A DNA stretch of 64,000 nucleotides from the NCBI GenBank assembly GCA_023213315.1, contig JAKCPI010005462.1, positions 1-64,000 on the forward strand, read 5' to 3'. Below are positions 36,398 through 47,329 of the stretch, piece after piece. Made by a program: the position numbers and the translations under genes. How positions within the stretch are numbered: position 1 is the first letter of the stretch; every line of letters begins with the position of its first letter. The notes below the pieces were generated by a model, which saw only the letters and a program-made list of their open reading frames with translations, searched no databases and had not been told where the DNA came from. Source of the stretch: Euborellia annulipes (taxonomy: Eukaryota; Arthropoda; Insecta; Dermaptera; Anisolabididae).

Positions 36398-36900
36398 GGT
36401 GTGTGTGTGTGTGTTCAATTTTAAGCATGAAGGAATTGAGCTAGGAGGATGAAATTTTATATTTAAGTTAAATACCTCCCGGGACCGGAAAAATAAGTTT
36501 TTAATCAAAATCGGCCAAAGAGTACTAGTACTTTACTGATGTACTTTTTCAGTTTTTTTCGATTTTCTCAAAATTCGCTCTAACGATTTTGATTAAAATT
36601 CAAAAATCAATTATTTTTTAGATGCTCTTTCAAATGTATATTCTCGTTTTGCCCTCAAAATTGTTTGAAGCACACTTTACTCTTGTATTTCATAGGAAAG
36701 ATAGGAGAAATGGTTGCCATGGTAACAAAATATAAATATTTTCCCATGTTTATAAATTTGACATCTTAAATTCTAATATATTGGCGGAAACTAAATATAT
36801 TTCGACACAAAAAATCTGGTGTGACAAGCACAGAACACAACTTTCGATTACCGAAGGTAAGAGAAAGTTGTGTGCTGTGCGCCAGTCACACCAGATTTTT
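36213..36900 (+). mobile_element. complete family A element, copy A4
   Basis: Full copy from TACTTTCTTACCTATG to the terminal hairpin AATCTGGTGTGAC...GTCACACCAGATTTTT. It includes a (GT)n tract at 36356-36413 and ATGGTTGCCATGGTAACA. The unoccupied site is visible in copy D2 (57.9 kb), so the element limits are known to within a few T residues. About 688 bp, with no transposase and no long ORF except those created by the GT repeat. Confidence 0.92.
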
Positions 36901-37369
36901 TAACAATAAATACTTTATAAATGTTATTATATATTATGTATCTTTTATAAAAGCATAAAAAAATATAAATATAGGCCAGATATACGCTATTAGGGATCAG
37001 CTGTTAGACTAGCCTGCCCTCTATTGCAAGAATGCTGAACTAATTTGACAGTTGATTTTTAAATAAATTATCTAAGCTTATTTTAAAAATTTCTTAATTA
37101 ATATGTGATTAATAATAACAATAAATTCATTTTTAAATTAAAAAAAAAAATTAAAGATTATTGGGGCAGATTGTTTTTTTTTTGTATTTGCTTGATGACA
37201 AAAAAATTAATTACGATAATTTTTTAATAAGTCATTAAAAAAATTATAGCTCGATGTCCCAATAATCTCTTATGAATTTAATTCATTAAAAAAATAACCG
37301 CATTGAAAAATTCCTTATAATAGTCTAGTTTTTTTTTAAAGTACGTTTAGACGTCGCTCCTGAACCCCC
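36901..37369 (+). mobile_element. TTAA-type element D, copy D1, right piece
   Basis: AACAATAAATACTTTATAAA through GACGTCGCTCCTGAACCCCC, followed by TTAA (37370-37373). It matches the inverse of 57476-57945. Confidence 0.87.
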
Positions 37370-39429
37370 TTAAGACTAGCGAGTGTTAACAAATTTACTA
37401 TATTCCTGATATTTATTGTTTTTTTTTCATTTGGGCTGCCTACTTTACAGCATGAAAAATCAAACGAATTCATAAATATTTGGAGAATTCTGTTGGTCCG
37501 GGTTTTGTTCCTGGAAGATGGACAACCTAAATGTCCAACAAACTAATGGTTTTTTGATTCATTGCTATAGAGTAGCAAACTCGTTCTAGTTTCCCACCAT
37601 CATCTTTTTAAATTAATTGAAAACTCAATAATCAAGATAAAACGATCTCTTAATATAAATACAACCAAATAAACCAAAAAATATACATGTTTCGAATGAT
37701 TCCCCTGCGGTCTCCAAATGGGTGTTCTCAACTCACTTCATTATTTATGCAAATGGAATCTGTGATAAATTTCAAATATAAATTTAAATTCACTCTCAAT
37801 AAAAAAAAAACATTTTTCATATTTTCTCTTAACATTTATATCTTCAGATAGTATACGGAATTTTTTAGCCTAACGTTGTCAAATCAATAATAATTCAATT
37901 AAATCCGAGTTTTTCAAATATAGTCTCTACACTTGAAAAAGTGAATTAATTTTTATATCCATAAACCTTTTTGAAAATTCGCTACAAATTACAAGGATAA
38001 TAATTAAGGGATATTTTCCCCCTTCAGTTAAAATAAAATGTATTAGCGTTTGTTTAGTAGTCAATGTCCAGATTCAGAAAATCCCGTTTTTTTCTGAAAT
38101 TGTTTTTATTATTATTATATTGGTTAAAGGAGATTGTAAGTTCACTTTCAAAATAAACTAGCTAATATACATACTTTTTTCTAAAAGCTTTCAGCATAAT
38201 TACATTTCATTTATTATATTTTTAATACTAAAAATAAAAATAAAAAATGGCATTAAAAAATTATAATCATATATTTCTTTTGCAATAAGAGAGACGTTTT
38301 TATAGTCTTTATAAACTAGAAAAGTTAGTAAATAATGTAATATGCGTAAACTATCTCTCTAATAGTTTCTCTCATCTCTACAAACGACCAAATTTTTTCA
38401 AATAAATTATTCAAATGAAAATTAATATATTTTATACATGAAATGTCATTTCCTAGGGCTTACATGAAACGACTTGAAGTGCTTGTATTTAATATTTATA
38501 ACAGAAATAAATAATAGAAATAAAAGTTTACCAGGTATATAAAAAGAAAGTTTAAATTTCAAATACTAGTAAATATCAGTAAATTTTTCTAACAATACTT
38601 TTTTGGAAAATATATCAATTTATGGAATTTTTTGCATCATAATTAGTCCTAATTGTTATTATTATATTTTTTAAAACGAAATTTCATTTAATTTTAACTT
38701 AAATGAAATTATTTCATATTTAAACTTTGTCAGTTGTAGATTTCTCATATTTTGGTAGAAATCAGTTATCAGAATGTGGAAATTTATTAAAAGGCCACAC
38801 TGGCGACGATAGAGGTATATTAGGTATATTGTTGTAGACTTTTGACACTGAGGCCAAAATATACATCAGTTTACACTTACCATAAATATTTATTAGATTT
38901 GGATAAGAACCGAACCTATTTCTTGATTTTAAGATAAGTTTTGTCATTAATTAGAATCGAATTTTATTTTGATATATGCTCAGAGTTGAAAAGTGAAGGT
39001 CGCTCTTAAAATTTGAATACAATTCAGAAGATAATTTTTTTTTTTTCATTTTCGGCCCACCATCATCCTTGATAGGAATTCACGGGGTTAAAATTATCAT
39101 TTAGGATTTCCTTCATGACTTGATTTAATCGATTTCCAATCGAGTCGTGACTGCGAACTCATCACAACACACTGATTGTTGTTTCCCTAAAAAACAATTC
39201 TGATCTTAATATCTTTTTAAACATAATGAAACGTAATGGTAGCCTGGGTTGGTAATTTTGGATTTTTTTTTTATCGGGTATTTGACCTCTCTGGCAAGTG
39301 AAGAAATTTTCTTCTTACTTTCACTGTTTCTTCTTCGAAAATATTAATTACTTTGAAATGGTATCTGAACAACTTTGAGAATTATAAAAAGAAACAAGGT
39401 AGCAATTTTGAAGGACCTTTTTTTTCTTG

Positions 39430-39600
39430 CTTTAATTTGGGGTTTCTCCTGTCCCCTCGTCGTCGTGTCGGAGGGAATTTCAACGGAGATCATTTTGCGG
39501 ACCGTCACGTAGCAATAATAATATCGGACGTTACGACTTGGAAACTGAGATCAAAAACATCAAAGAGAAATGAGATTAAATGCCGCCCATCTATATTCCA
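39430..39600. promoter_or_regulatory. GC-rich island, unassigned
   Basis: TCCCCTCGTCGTCGTGTCGG, GCGGACCGTCACG and ATATCGGACGTTACG give several CpGs in AT-rich intron. A 92-codon plus-strand ORF (39353-39631) covers it but has no recognised product. Candidate regulatory element. Confidence 0.25.
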
Positions 39601-40149
39601 GTTATCTACCATGACAATATATGTAAATTAGTATAATTGAAAAATAAAATTAAAATAACTACTTTAGTTCTTGTTTTAATGAATAAATAGAATTAAACAT
39701 TTCAATCTTTAAGTTGTCAAATAGCACATGAGTTTTTGACTTAGAAAATCTCATTTCGATTAATTTTTCTAACTCTTTGAAATATTTATATTCATATATT
39801 AATAAAAACAAAATCTATATAAGGTTTTATTCTTTCAAAGAAAACCTCACAGCTTTACTAGTTTATGTAAAAACCAGAACTATTAGGAAAAGTATTTAAA
39901 CTATTCAAAAAGAAAAAACCCTATAATCGGTTTATTGAATATTTTCAAGTATGGCAGATAATAAATAACTTAGAGATGTGGAATAATCCATTTTTTATTT
40001 TTTATTTTTTTTAAATAAAATTTCCATATAATCTTAAAATCGATGTATTATTTTATGTTCTTTGGTTATTTTTTGCTAAATAATTGTTTATTCTTTCTCG
40101 TATACGAGGAGAGTATTGTAATCGTCAAAAACAATGCTGTCTCAATATC

Positions 40150-40280
40150 TTGACGTTTAGCCATTCCTGACTAGGAAAATTTTTTATGGTTAAAATTATG
40201 TTTGTGAATGTGAACACGATAACTGAGTTTGATCGATGAAATTTGGTATGTAATACTAAAATACATAGGTAAGAGAAAGT
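40150..40280 (+). repeat. family F fragment plus a stray family A terminus
   Basis: GTGAACACGATAACTGAGTT and GATGAAATTTGGTATGTAAT match the family F repeat seen at 300-480. It is followed by CATAGGTAAGAGAAAGT, an inverted family A 5' end, abutting the 3' end of copy A5. Family F seems to resume after A5 (CTGTATCAACTTTTGG at about 40965). Confidence 0.5.
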
Positions 40281-40945
40281 AAAAATCTGGTGTGATGGTC
40301 GCACAGCACACAACTTTCTCTTACCCTTTGGCAAGAGAAAGTTGTGTTCTGTGCTTGTCACACCAGATTTTTGTGTGTCGACATATGATTTGATTGCGAC
40401 AGTAGGGTACATTCTAATTTCAAGATGTAAAATTTATAATCATGGGAAAATATTTATATTTTCTTAACCATAGCAACCATTTCTCCTATCTTTCCTATGA
40501 AGTACAAGAGTAAAGGAGTCTTTAGTGGCAAAATAAGAATATATATTTTAAAATGTATCTAAAAAATAAATAATTTTTGAATTTTAATCAAAATCGTTGG
40601 AGCGAATTTTGAGAAAATCGAAAAAAAAAAATTGAAAAAGTGCATCAGTAAAGTACTAGTACTTTTTGACCAATTTTGTTCAAAAGCTTAGTGTCACGTC
40701 CCAGGAGAGAGGGGGCTTACTTAAATATAAAATTTCATCTTCCTAGCACTTTTCGTTCTTGAGATATTTTGTTCATAGACACACACATAGACACAGACAA
40801 GATAGACAGACCATGTCGCGAAAACCACTTTTTTGGATTCAGGGGACCTCAAAACGTTATATCCATCAAAATCTGGACATCGAATTTTTGACATGAATCC
40901 AATAATTTCTCTCTATATATTAATATATATAGGTAAGTGAAAGTA
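40281..40945 (-). mobile_element. complete family A element, copy A5
   Basis: Minus-strand copy from GTAAGTGAAAGTA at its 5' end (40945) to the terminal hairpin at 40281-40373. The hairpin arms AAAAATCTGGTGTGA and TCACACCAGATTTTT and the internal CACACAACTTTCTCTTACC and its inverse make it almost fully self-complementary. Body landmarks (AAAGTACTAGTACTTT, CGCGAAAACCACTTTTTTGG) are as in A4. Confidence 0.9.
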
Positions 40946-41168
40946 ATAGTATTTAGATCTGTATCAACTTTTGGAAAAAATGTGTTTCAAGTCGAGCTCC
41001 CTCCGGATTTATTTTTCTTGATATAATAAATTCCATTTGAAGAATATTATTCAATATTTCTGATATTTTTATTATTTTCTTGACATCTCATATTCCATTA
41101 TGACATCTCTTCTGAAGCAATTTAAATGACTCAGTGGAATCTTAATGGAGAATTTTGATTTTATTATT

Positions 41169-41345
41169 TACTAGCCTCGCCAACCGCCGAAGACTTCCCC
41201 CTTAGTTTTTCCTTTTAGGGGGGGGAGCCTGACTCGGGCTCGTCTATACAGACTTTGGTTTTTCATTTCTTTAGATCTCAACAAGGTCCTCTTTAAATTT
41301 TATCTTATAGACTTGAAAATCCTTCCTATACATTTTCTATGGAGA
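41169..41345 (+). repeat. ACTAGCC-type dispersed repeat fragment
   Basis: TTACTAGCCTCGCCAACCGC with a GGGGGGGGAGCCTGACTCGG block, then GAAAATCCTTCCTATACAT. The opening resembles the 15594 repeat (ACTAGCCCCGCC). Family not named. Confidence 0.35.
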
Positions 41346-41417
41346 AAATCGCCCTTTCAATAAATAATAACTTAAGAATCTATAGGAATTTTGGTATGGT
41401 AATAATTTTTTGTTTTA

Positions 41418-41634
41418 TAGCTCAGAGGCCCACATCTTGTGGGTACGTGGATGGTGACCACGAGCTGCCCTAGCTGGGATTGGCAGTACTGTTCTTTGCA
41501 TGTCAGTCTCTTTCCTTTTATATTTTCAACAGGCTTTAGGCCGTGCGACGGTCCAGCCTGTTCTATTCCTTCCCGGTCGCAAAAACTCATGAACCGCCGA
41601 CCCCACACCCCGGGATAAAGGCGAAGAAAGAAGA
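41418..41634 (+). mobile_element. LINE-like 3' end, copy 1
   Basis: CAGAGGCCCACATCTTGTGG, TACGTGGATGG, GCCGACCCCACACCCCGGGA, TAAAGGCGAAGAAAGAAGAA. The GAAGAA-type ending is typical of non-LTR retrotransposon 3' ends. The same ordered landmarks are at 60205-60345. No reverse transcriptase remains. Confidence 0.55.
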
Positions 41635-42024
41635 ATAATTTTTTGTTATAAGTTCTTTGTAAATATAAAACTTAATTTTTGAATTCCTGCAAGCGTAATA
41701 TTCGGAAGGACAGACCAGCATTTGTCAATTATATATAGGCCTCTCTCTAGTCTTAGAAGATTTTTAAGAATATTTAGGAAAAATAATTCGCATTTCTTTT
41801 ATCTGGATAAAATTAATTTTTTTACTGAAGCTTTTTTGACTGAATAAGTATTATTTTTACTTTACTTACTTTTACAACTTGGTACAACTTTTTGGGAGGT
41901 CTTCTTCCTCCGTCCTTTTATTAAATTTTAAAAAATAAGCCTTAGTTGCAGAAATTATTTCTGCTTTTTTCATTTATCATCGATATAGAATATAACAAAA
42001 ATATAATCATCATACTATAGGCCT

Positions 42025-42235
42025 AATATAAAGCGCTACCGGCTGACTTCCTGTCGCTGTGTGTATGTGCCTATCAGGGCGCTGATTGGCCAGAATAAAA
42101 GGAAATTGAGTCAAAGAGGGCAATTTAAAATTTCCAAACATTGAGCAAGAATAAATTTGATGCATTTGCTCGCCGAATGCGAATAAGGGAGTCCAGGGGG
42201 CTTTTCCACTTGTTAAATAAAAAGAAAATAGAATC
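42025..42235 (+). repeat. dispersed repeat with AAAGCGCTA start, copy 2
   Basis: ATATAAAGCGCTACCGGC, GCGCTGATTGGCCAG, GAGTCAAAGAGGGCAA and CCAGGGGGCTTTTCCACTTG, matching the order in 16704-16916. Confidence 0.55.
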
Positions 42236-43673
42236 AGAATAAAAATTATTTATGCCTTATTCAGAATGTCATCGAAATTTGATATCGATTTTATAATGGT
42301 TGTGTATGTATATGGTTGCCACCTACTTAATTATTTAGTTAACACGAGATATAAAATGGGTTCAACAGGTTGGCTTAACTTTAGGTACACTTTAGGTAAA
42401 CAATATTTATTCATTTATTTAAAGCTTATTTCTCATTCACCTTAAATTTTTTAAAATTATTTACAAAAAGAAAAGTACATTGGAAATACTAATTTCAAGT
42501 CCAAAAGATATTTTTGTATACTGGCCTGTCTGAATAAAATGAATTATTTCCAAAAAACAATTTGACATTTAATCTATCTATAATAGTAAAATTTGATTTA
42601 ATCGTCCGGACGCGTCCGTTACTTTTTAGATGTTCTTAAAATTTATTTATTTAAACAATTTAATTTATGTCTCTATTTATTATTTGTATTGTATTGTACT
42701 CCTTTCTAAAATTAGTCGAGCTAGACTGGCGTTTTTCTAATTTTAATTGAATCTTCCTTTTTCTAAGCTTGTGTACTCCACTGTTAGAAGCTAGCTAGGA
42801 CAGCCTACCAATTCAATCAATATATAAAGGAAGTAATAAAAATAATTTTGAATTTTAAATGTAATATTAAAATTCCTTGAAAATAATTATTTTATTAAAA
42901 AAAAAATTAATGGTTATACCAAAAAAAATTATTTTATTCCTCTCCCCATCAATTTAACATAAATAATTTACATCTCGCCTGTTCGATAAATTTCAATAAT
43001 AGTGCTCTGTTATTATTTATCGCATCATCTGCCGAGTTTTGTCTCATTATAATATAAAAAAATCCCAATGTAAACCAGTCCTTAAAAAGTACACACCAGA
43101 AATATGCTTCGGGTTATTAAATAAATCCAAACACTTATGACTTATTTTAATGGTATTAAAAATTAATCGGTGCAAGCATTACCACCCCTTTGTGAATGTC
43201 TGTCTATAGGCCTATATCTAAATAAAATATAAAATACTATTTTTCCATCTTATTATAAAATTATTACTTGAACTATGATCCGAAAAAATATTTATTTTAT
43301 AACTTCCCTATTGACCTTTTCCTCTCTGGTCAAATCTACCTTCAAAGCCATCATTTAAGTTTAATTAATTTGGAAGATAAAAATACCAAGATTTATATAT
43401 TTTGGCTTAGACGTAATTGGACAGCAGGTCTACTGGTTTTATAGTATCATGATTGCGTTGGATTCATTTAAATTTTTAGTTTTCTTTAATTCAAACTGCT
43501 AGAAATTTGTTTATAATACTGTAGAATTATATGGGATTGACTCAAAGAATTTATATGTCTAGTCTACTATGATTAATTTCTCATATAAAAATTTTTTAGA
43601 TTAATAAGAGAAGTTCTAGAAGAGCTAGGAATTTGGAAATTTTAAAAATTTATAGTAAATTTTTATTTATTTG

Positions 43674-43771
43674 TCGAAGTTTCGAGTGCCGGTGCCGTCT
43701 TTCATCAGGAAAATTATTTATTTTTTAAATCATCTGAAAAAGAAGGAACTGGCGACCGAAACGTCTTCAAA
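43674..43771. repeat. palindromic MITE-like repeat with CTGATGA/GAAAC arms
   Basis: The left arm TCGAAGTTTCGAGTGCCGG...TCTTTCATCAGG and right arm TCATCTGAAAAAGAAGGAAC...CGAAACGTCTTC are imperfect inverted copies. Confidence 0.5.
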
Positions 43772-43873
43772 TATTGATCAGATTTTATCCTTGGCTTCCA
43801 TCCTCTTGGGTTATTAAATATTGAAATATTTTATTCCCCCACTCTTCATTCTTTTAGGCCGTCAATGACACAA

Positions 43874-44367
43874 GGACATGTCAGGGTTGGCATAGAATGT
43901 CCCCAGGTGGGTGAAACCCACTGGGGTTTTCAATTAATAAAACTCACTGTTATTTGGGTTTTATCGTTTTTTTTTTTTACTTTCTCTTACCCTTTCCCCT
44001 CGTAACTCAAATTACTCCATTTGTTTTGCTTTTTTTAGTGTGCGAATCTCATCCCTTCTTTTCAAACTCAAGTTTCGGCTGGTTTTTGGCCGAAACCGAA
44101 ACTTCGGTGGATTCCTATATTATACATAATACCATTACAAGAAAAATTTTATAGTAATATCAAGTTGTTTACCTACTTTATTTTGCAAGGTTATTTTTTT
44201 TATTGCAAAAATATTGTAATTTTTACAAAACTGACAAGAGCAGAAAAGATAAATCACACCTAACAAAAAGAAACTAAAAAACTACCCCAAAAAACAAAAA
44301 AAAAAAAAATAAAACCCGACGGGTTGGACATAAAAAAACCCGGGTTTTTTCCAACCCTGGCACATGT
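43874..44367. mobile_element. 478-bp hAT-type element with near-perfect 8-bp duplication
   Basis: Element 43882-44359 has ends CAGGGTTGG / CCAACCCTG. The flanks GGACATGT (43874-43881) and GCACATGT (44360-44367) match at 7 of 8 positions. Internal hairpins CCCAGGTGGGTGAAACCCACTGGGG and AACCCGGGTT lie near the ends. No transposase. Confidence 0.82.
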
Positions 44368-45036
44368 CCACATTTACCATGTTTTAATTCTTTTTGATCT
44401 AAACTTAATATCCCCGCCAAATTATTATTTGATTTCGGTTGTTTTAGTATAAAGGGGAAAAAAATTAAGAACTCAAAGTAATTAAAACGAGATGGTTTAA
44501 AGTCAAACAAAAATAGGTCTAACTATGGAGAGTAAAAATTTTAAAAAGAACTTCCTCGATATCCAATTATCTTTGGCCTAAATGGGCGTAAATTAAAAGT
44601 TCAAGTTGGTAAATTAGGGAAAAAATTTTTTGACCCCTGGGAATATATTTACAGGTAATTAAAAAAGAAAATATAATTTTAATATCCTGAGTACGATAGG
44701 TAAGATGTTAGCTTTACCCCTGCTCTGAAAAAAATTCAAATTCTTTTTAAATAAATCTTTTTATTTTTTATTATTTCATTTAATATTATCGCATTTAAAA
44801 CTCTTATTTTAAATGTATTTAATAATTCCCTTTGATTACCGAAAAAAATTGATACTGAGGGAAGCATTATTGAATAGTATTAATTAAAAAAATTGTGTCT
44901 TAATTTATCTAAAATTTTGATTGTTCTTATGCCAAGGTCCATTTTCGAGATCATTAAGATTGCAATTTTAACTGGCCTAACGGAGATTTTGTTATTGTCG
45001 GGCATTCGGGGGTTAATATATTTTAAAAAAACTTAC

Positions 45037-45251
45037 GTAGGTTCGCAATCGCATGTTGCAAACATTTCGGGGGTTGCTGTAGATATTGGAATTTTTGTTG
45101 TCCCAGGAATCTGAGGGCGAGCATAGAGTTGCCGATAAAATTTGGTCTGATCTCCCCTGATAAGACAGGCTCTCCACCATTGGCGACACATGAGAATATT
45201 GGCATTGCGTGTCGCCGTGACGGTGGCATCGCGATGCCCTCGTACAGCCAT
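45037..45251 (-). CDS. pk: prickle/spiny-legs, sple-type first coding exon
   Basis: First coding exon of the Spiny-legs isoform of prickle. Seen: ATG at 45251, an in-frame TGA 21 nt upstream (45272-45270), and 71 full codons plus two bases (AC) before a consensus GTAAGT donor at 45036. Residues 16-45 match the Drosophila Sple-specific N-terminus: NANILM, then QWWRACL (24-30), GDQ (33-35) and KFYRQLYAR (37-45); the fly protein has ANLL, QWWRVC, GDQ and YYRQLY at the same spacing. Known of the family: the Sple-specific N-terminus couples Prickle to the Fat/Dachsous polarity system and can reverse the direction of polarity relative to the Pk isoform. Residues 46-71 are Thr/Pro-rich and unremarkable. 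The phase-2 end fits the one-base start of the PET exon at 8527. The fly Sple-specific region is several hundred residues, so this one is either much shorter or has further exons in the intron. Two other minus-strand frames are also open across this exon but match nothing. Confidence 0.93.
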
Positions 45252-45530
45252 CGAGATCGGGCATAACCCTCACTTTTTATTCAAGAATATATTATAACAC
45301 ACTCAACAACAACAATAACAACAAGAGCAAGCACTTCACTGTTCACTGCACAGGAGAGCACACAACGTTCACTTCACTTGAGTGGTCAGGTAGCGACTGT
45401 CAGGAATGCCAGGTTGTATTTCCAGTGTGCTAGTGGCCGGATACTAGTGGCTCTCTCCCCACCAACTAACCTCCAACACTCCTCAGTCCGTTCAGTTCTC
45501 TCACGTTATTGGCCACTAGTTTTACCCAAG
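45252..45530 (-). promoter_or_regulatory. probable 5' leader and promoter of the sple transcript
   Basis: About 280 nt upstream of the sple ATG is GC-richer than the flanks and carries GTGAAGTGAACG-like and TTGTTGTTATTG stretches typical of an arthropod 5' UTR, ending in an AT-rich stretch before the coding start. The minus strand has an out-of-frame ATG at 45263-45261 (context GTTATGCCC) that opens an overlapping reading frame running through the whole exon. This could reduce initiation at 45251. No TATA box or convincing initiator/DPE pair could be placed. The island ends abruptly at a run of more than 25 T at about 45560. Confidence 0.5.
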
Positions 45531-45833
45531 CTATTCGGGAAAATTTTTTATCAAAAGCGGTTTTTTTTTTTTTTTTTTTTTTTTTGGTTGGACAAATTAG
45601 TATGTTTGTGTATCTGCTTCTGTCCCCTCCCCTTCTCCACCACCGGAACTTGTTTTCGTCCATGTGGGTGGCAAGTGACAAATTAAGTGAGAAGGTTCTC
45701 CATAAAAGGATCAAGTGAGAAAACATGTGCTTTATATTAAAAAAAAAAAACTTATCTCTTTTGATTAAAAAAAATTATTCCATATCGGACAATTAGACAA
45801 CTCATTTTCCATTTTTAAAGTCTTCAACCACAA

Positions 45834-45946
45834 CAAACTTGTATACCAAGGGTCGCGGATTTGGATCCCAGGCAGTCCGATGATTTTATTTAAGCCATTT
45901 GGGATACCAAATGACTTAAATAAGAATGCTGGAACCCCCAATAGAT
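45834..45946 (+). mobile_element. SINE, 5'-truncated outer copy, first part
   Basis: CTTGTATACCAAGGGTCGCG, TTTGGATCCCAGGCAGTCCG, GATACCAAATGACTTAAATA. It is interrupted after ACCCCCAATAGAT (45934-45946) by a second SINE and continues at 46141. Confidence 0.88.
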
Positions 45947-46140
45947 TTTTTTCCCATTCACACTCACATTCACCCACACATACACACAGTCTTTTCGGCA
46001 TCTTAAGACATATAAAACTTTATACGATATATTATGAATATTGGGGTCTAGGCATTCTTATTTAAGCCATTTGGTATTTATAATAAATGGCTTAAATAGA
46101 ATCATCTGACGGCCTGAGATCCGAAACCTCGACCCTTGGT
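45947..46140 (-). mobile_element. SINE inserted into another SINE, 13-bp target duplication
   Basis: Minus-strand SINE with its tail and T-run at the left and a 5' truncation (ACCAAGGGTCGAGG) at the right. It is flanked by perfect ACCCCCAATAGAT at 45934-45946 and 46141-46153, which is host-SINE sequence, so the order of events is certain. Confidence 0.93.
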
Positions 46141-46268
46141 ACCCCCAATAGATATATATATATATATTAACAATGATTGTCGTAAGTCTTATATGGCCTA
46201 AGTTGCCGTAAAGACTGTATGCATGTATGTGTGAGTGTGAGGGTGAATGGGAAAAAGTGTGTTTTTTC
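46141..46268 (+). mobile_element. SINE outer copy, second part (3' tail)
   Basis: ACCCCCAATAGAT(AT)n, ATATGGCCTAAGTTGCCGTA, AAGACTGTATGCATGTATG, GTGAGTGTGAGGGTGAATGG and GAAAAAGTGTGTTTTTT complete the outer SINE. Confidence 0.88.
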
Positions 46269-47329
46269 TAAAAAAATAAGAAAAAAAAACAACAATGTAA
46301 AAAAACTCCTAAAAAATTATCTTGTTGTTTACTCCTGGTGTCTCGTGCATTGTGGCACGGAACTTTCCCAATTACCGGTTTTGGGCTCAAAGGCTCCTTC
46401 CTACTAATTTTGGGAGTGAGAGACCCTATCTACTAAATACCTTAAAAAATCTCGGTCGCCAGAGTAAACTAACCGTTTCATTTCATCCGGAATTTTAATC
46501 TCCTGGCAGGAATCACAAACTCTTCTATTTTTCCTATTTCTCCTATTATAGACTACATTATATATGTGCCAAGTGTCATTTTTTTCTATTATGATCATAA
46601 TTTTATTTATATCTTTCTCCCGAAATGGGATGTATCTTAAGAGTGAGGGAATTTTTAATTATTACTATTAAAGTCTGAAACATTTAGAAACATCCGGAAA
46701 CAAGGTCGTTTTCCGCTTCCATTCTCCCAAAAATTACACAATTTCCCTTTTTTCAGAAGGGAGGGAAATAAAAAAATCCCTTAATTAAAAAAAAAAAAAA
46801 AAAAAAAATCGCTTCTAACGAAAAAACACCTTTAACTGTTAGGCTTATATTTAAAAATAGAGTGTATAACACTTGTGATTACATTACAGTCCGAATATCT
46901 CATCGATCGGATTTGCATAGAAAATAATTTACAATTGAACTAAGAAATCAGAGTATTTAAGGATTATCGCATCCTTGATTTGCAAGAAAATTAAAGGTCA
47001 CAGACAGACGGAAATGGTGTTGGGGGGGAAGGAAGGAATGGGGATGTATGGATATAAAATATAATGAAAAATATATAAAAAAGAATATAGAAAGAAATAG
47101 AATATATTGGAAAATTAGATTATTAAATCTTATTTTATTAATGATAACTTTGATTAAATATTTTCGAGGTTGTAAATTAGAATAAGATAATACTATTCAA
47201 TTCCTCGATCGGATTAATCATATATTGGCTGAAGAAAAAACATATTTATTATTACTTTTATTTAGTTAGAGGGAAAAAAAAGGTTATCTATAGTTTTATT
47301 TCATTACTCATCTTGATGATTCGTGTTCG

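Larger units (their letters stand above)
8528..45036 (-). other. 36.5-kb prickle intron(s) packed with transposons
   Basis: Interval between the sple donor (45036) and the PET acceptor (8528). Beyond the listed repeats, islands and one candidate cassette exon, the sequence is AT-rich with homopolymers, and I see no other coding segment. The stretches 9150-10238, 10305-13704, 13987-15590, 20970-22085, 22870-23575, 23750-26460, 29000-30720, 33060-33480, 33715-35600, 37375-39230 and 42240-43670 contain nothing I can name apart from low-complexity tracts and, at about 11240-11302, what may be a half hAT MITE (a 16-C run and an end CCGGCGCCCCTG). Confidence 0.6.

Noticed and set aside
44893..45114. 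73-codon plus-strand hydrophobic ORF
   Set aside because: It overlaps the sple exon and its donor on the other strand and has no features beyond AT-rich hydrophobic codons.
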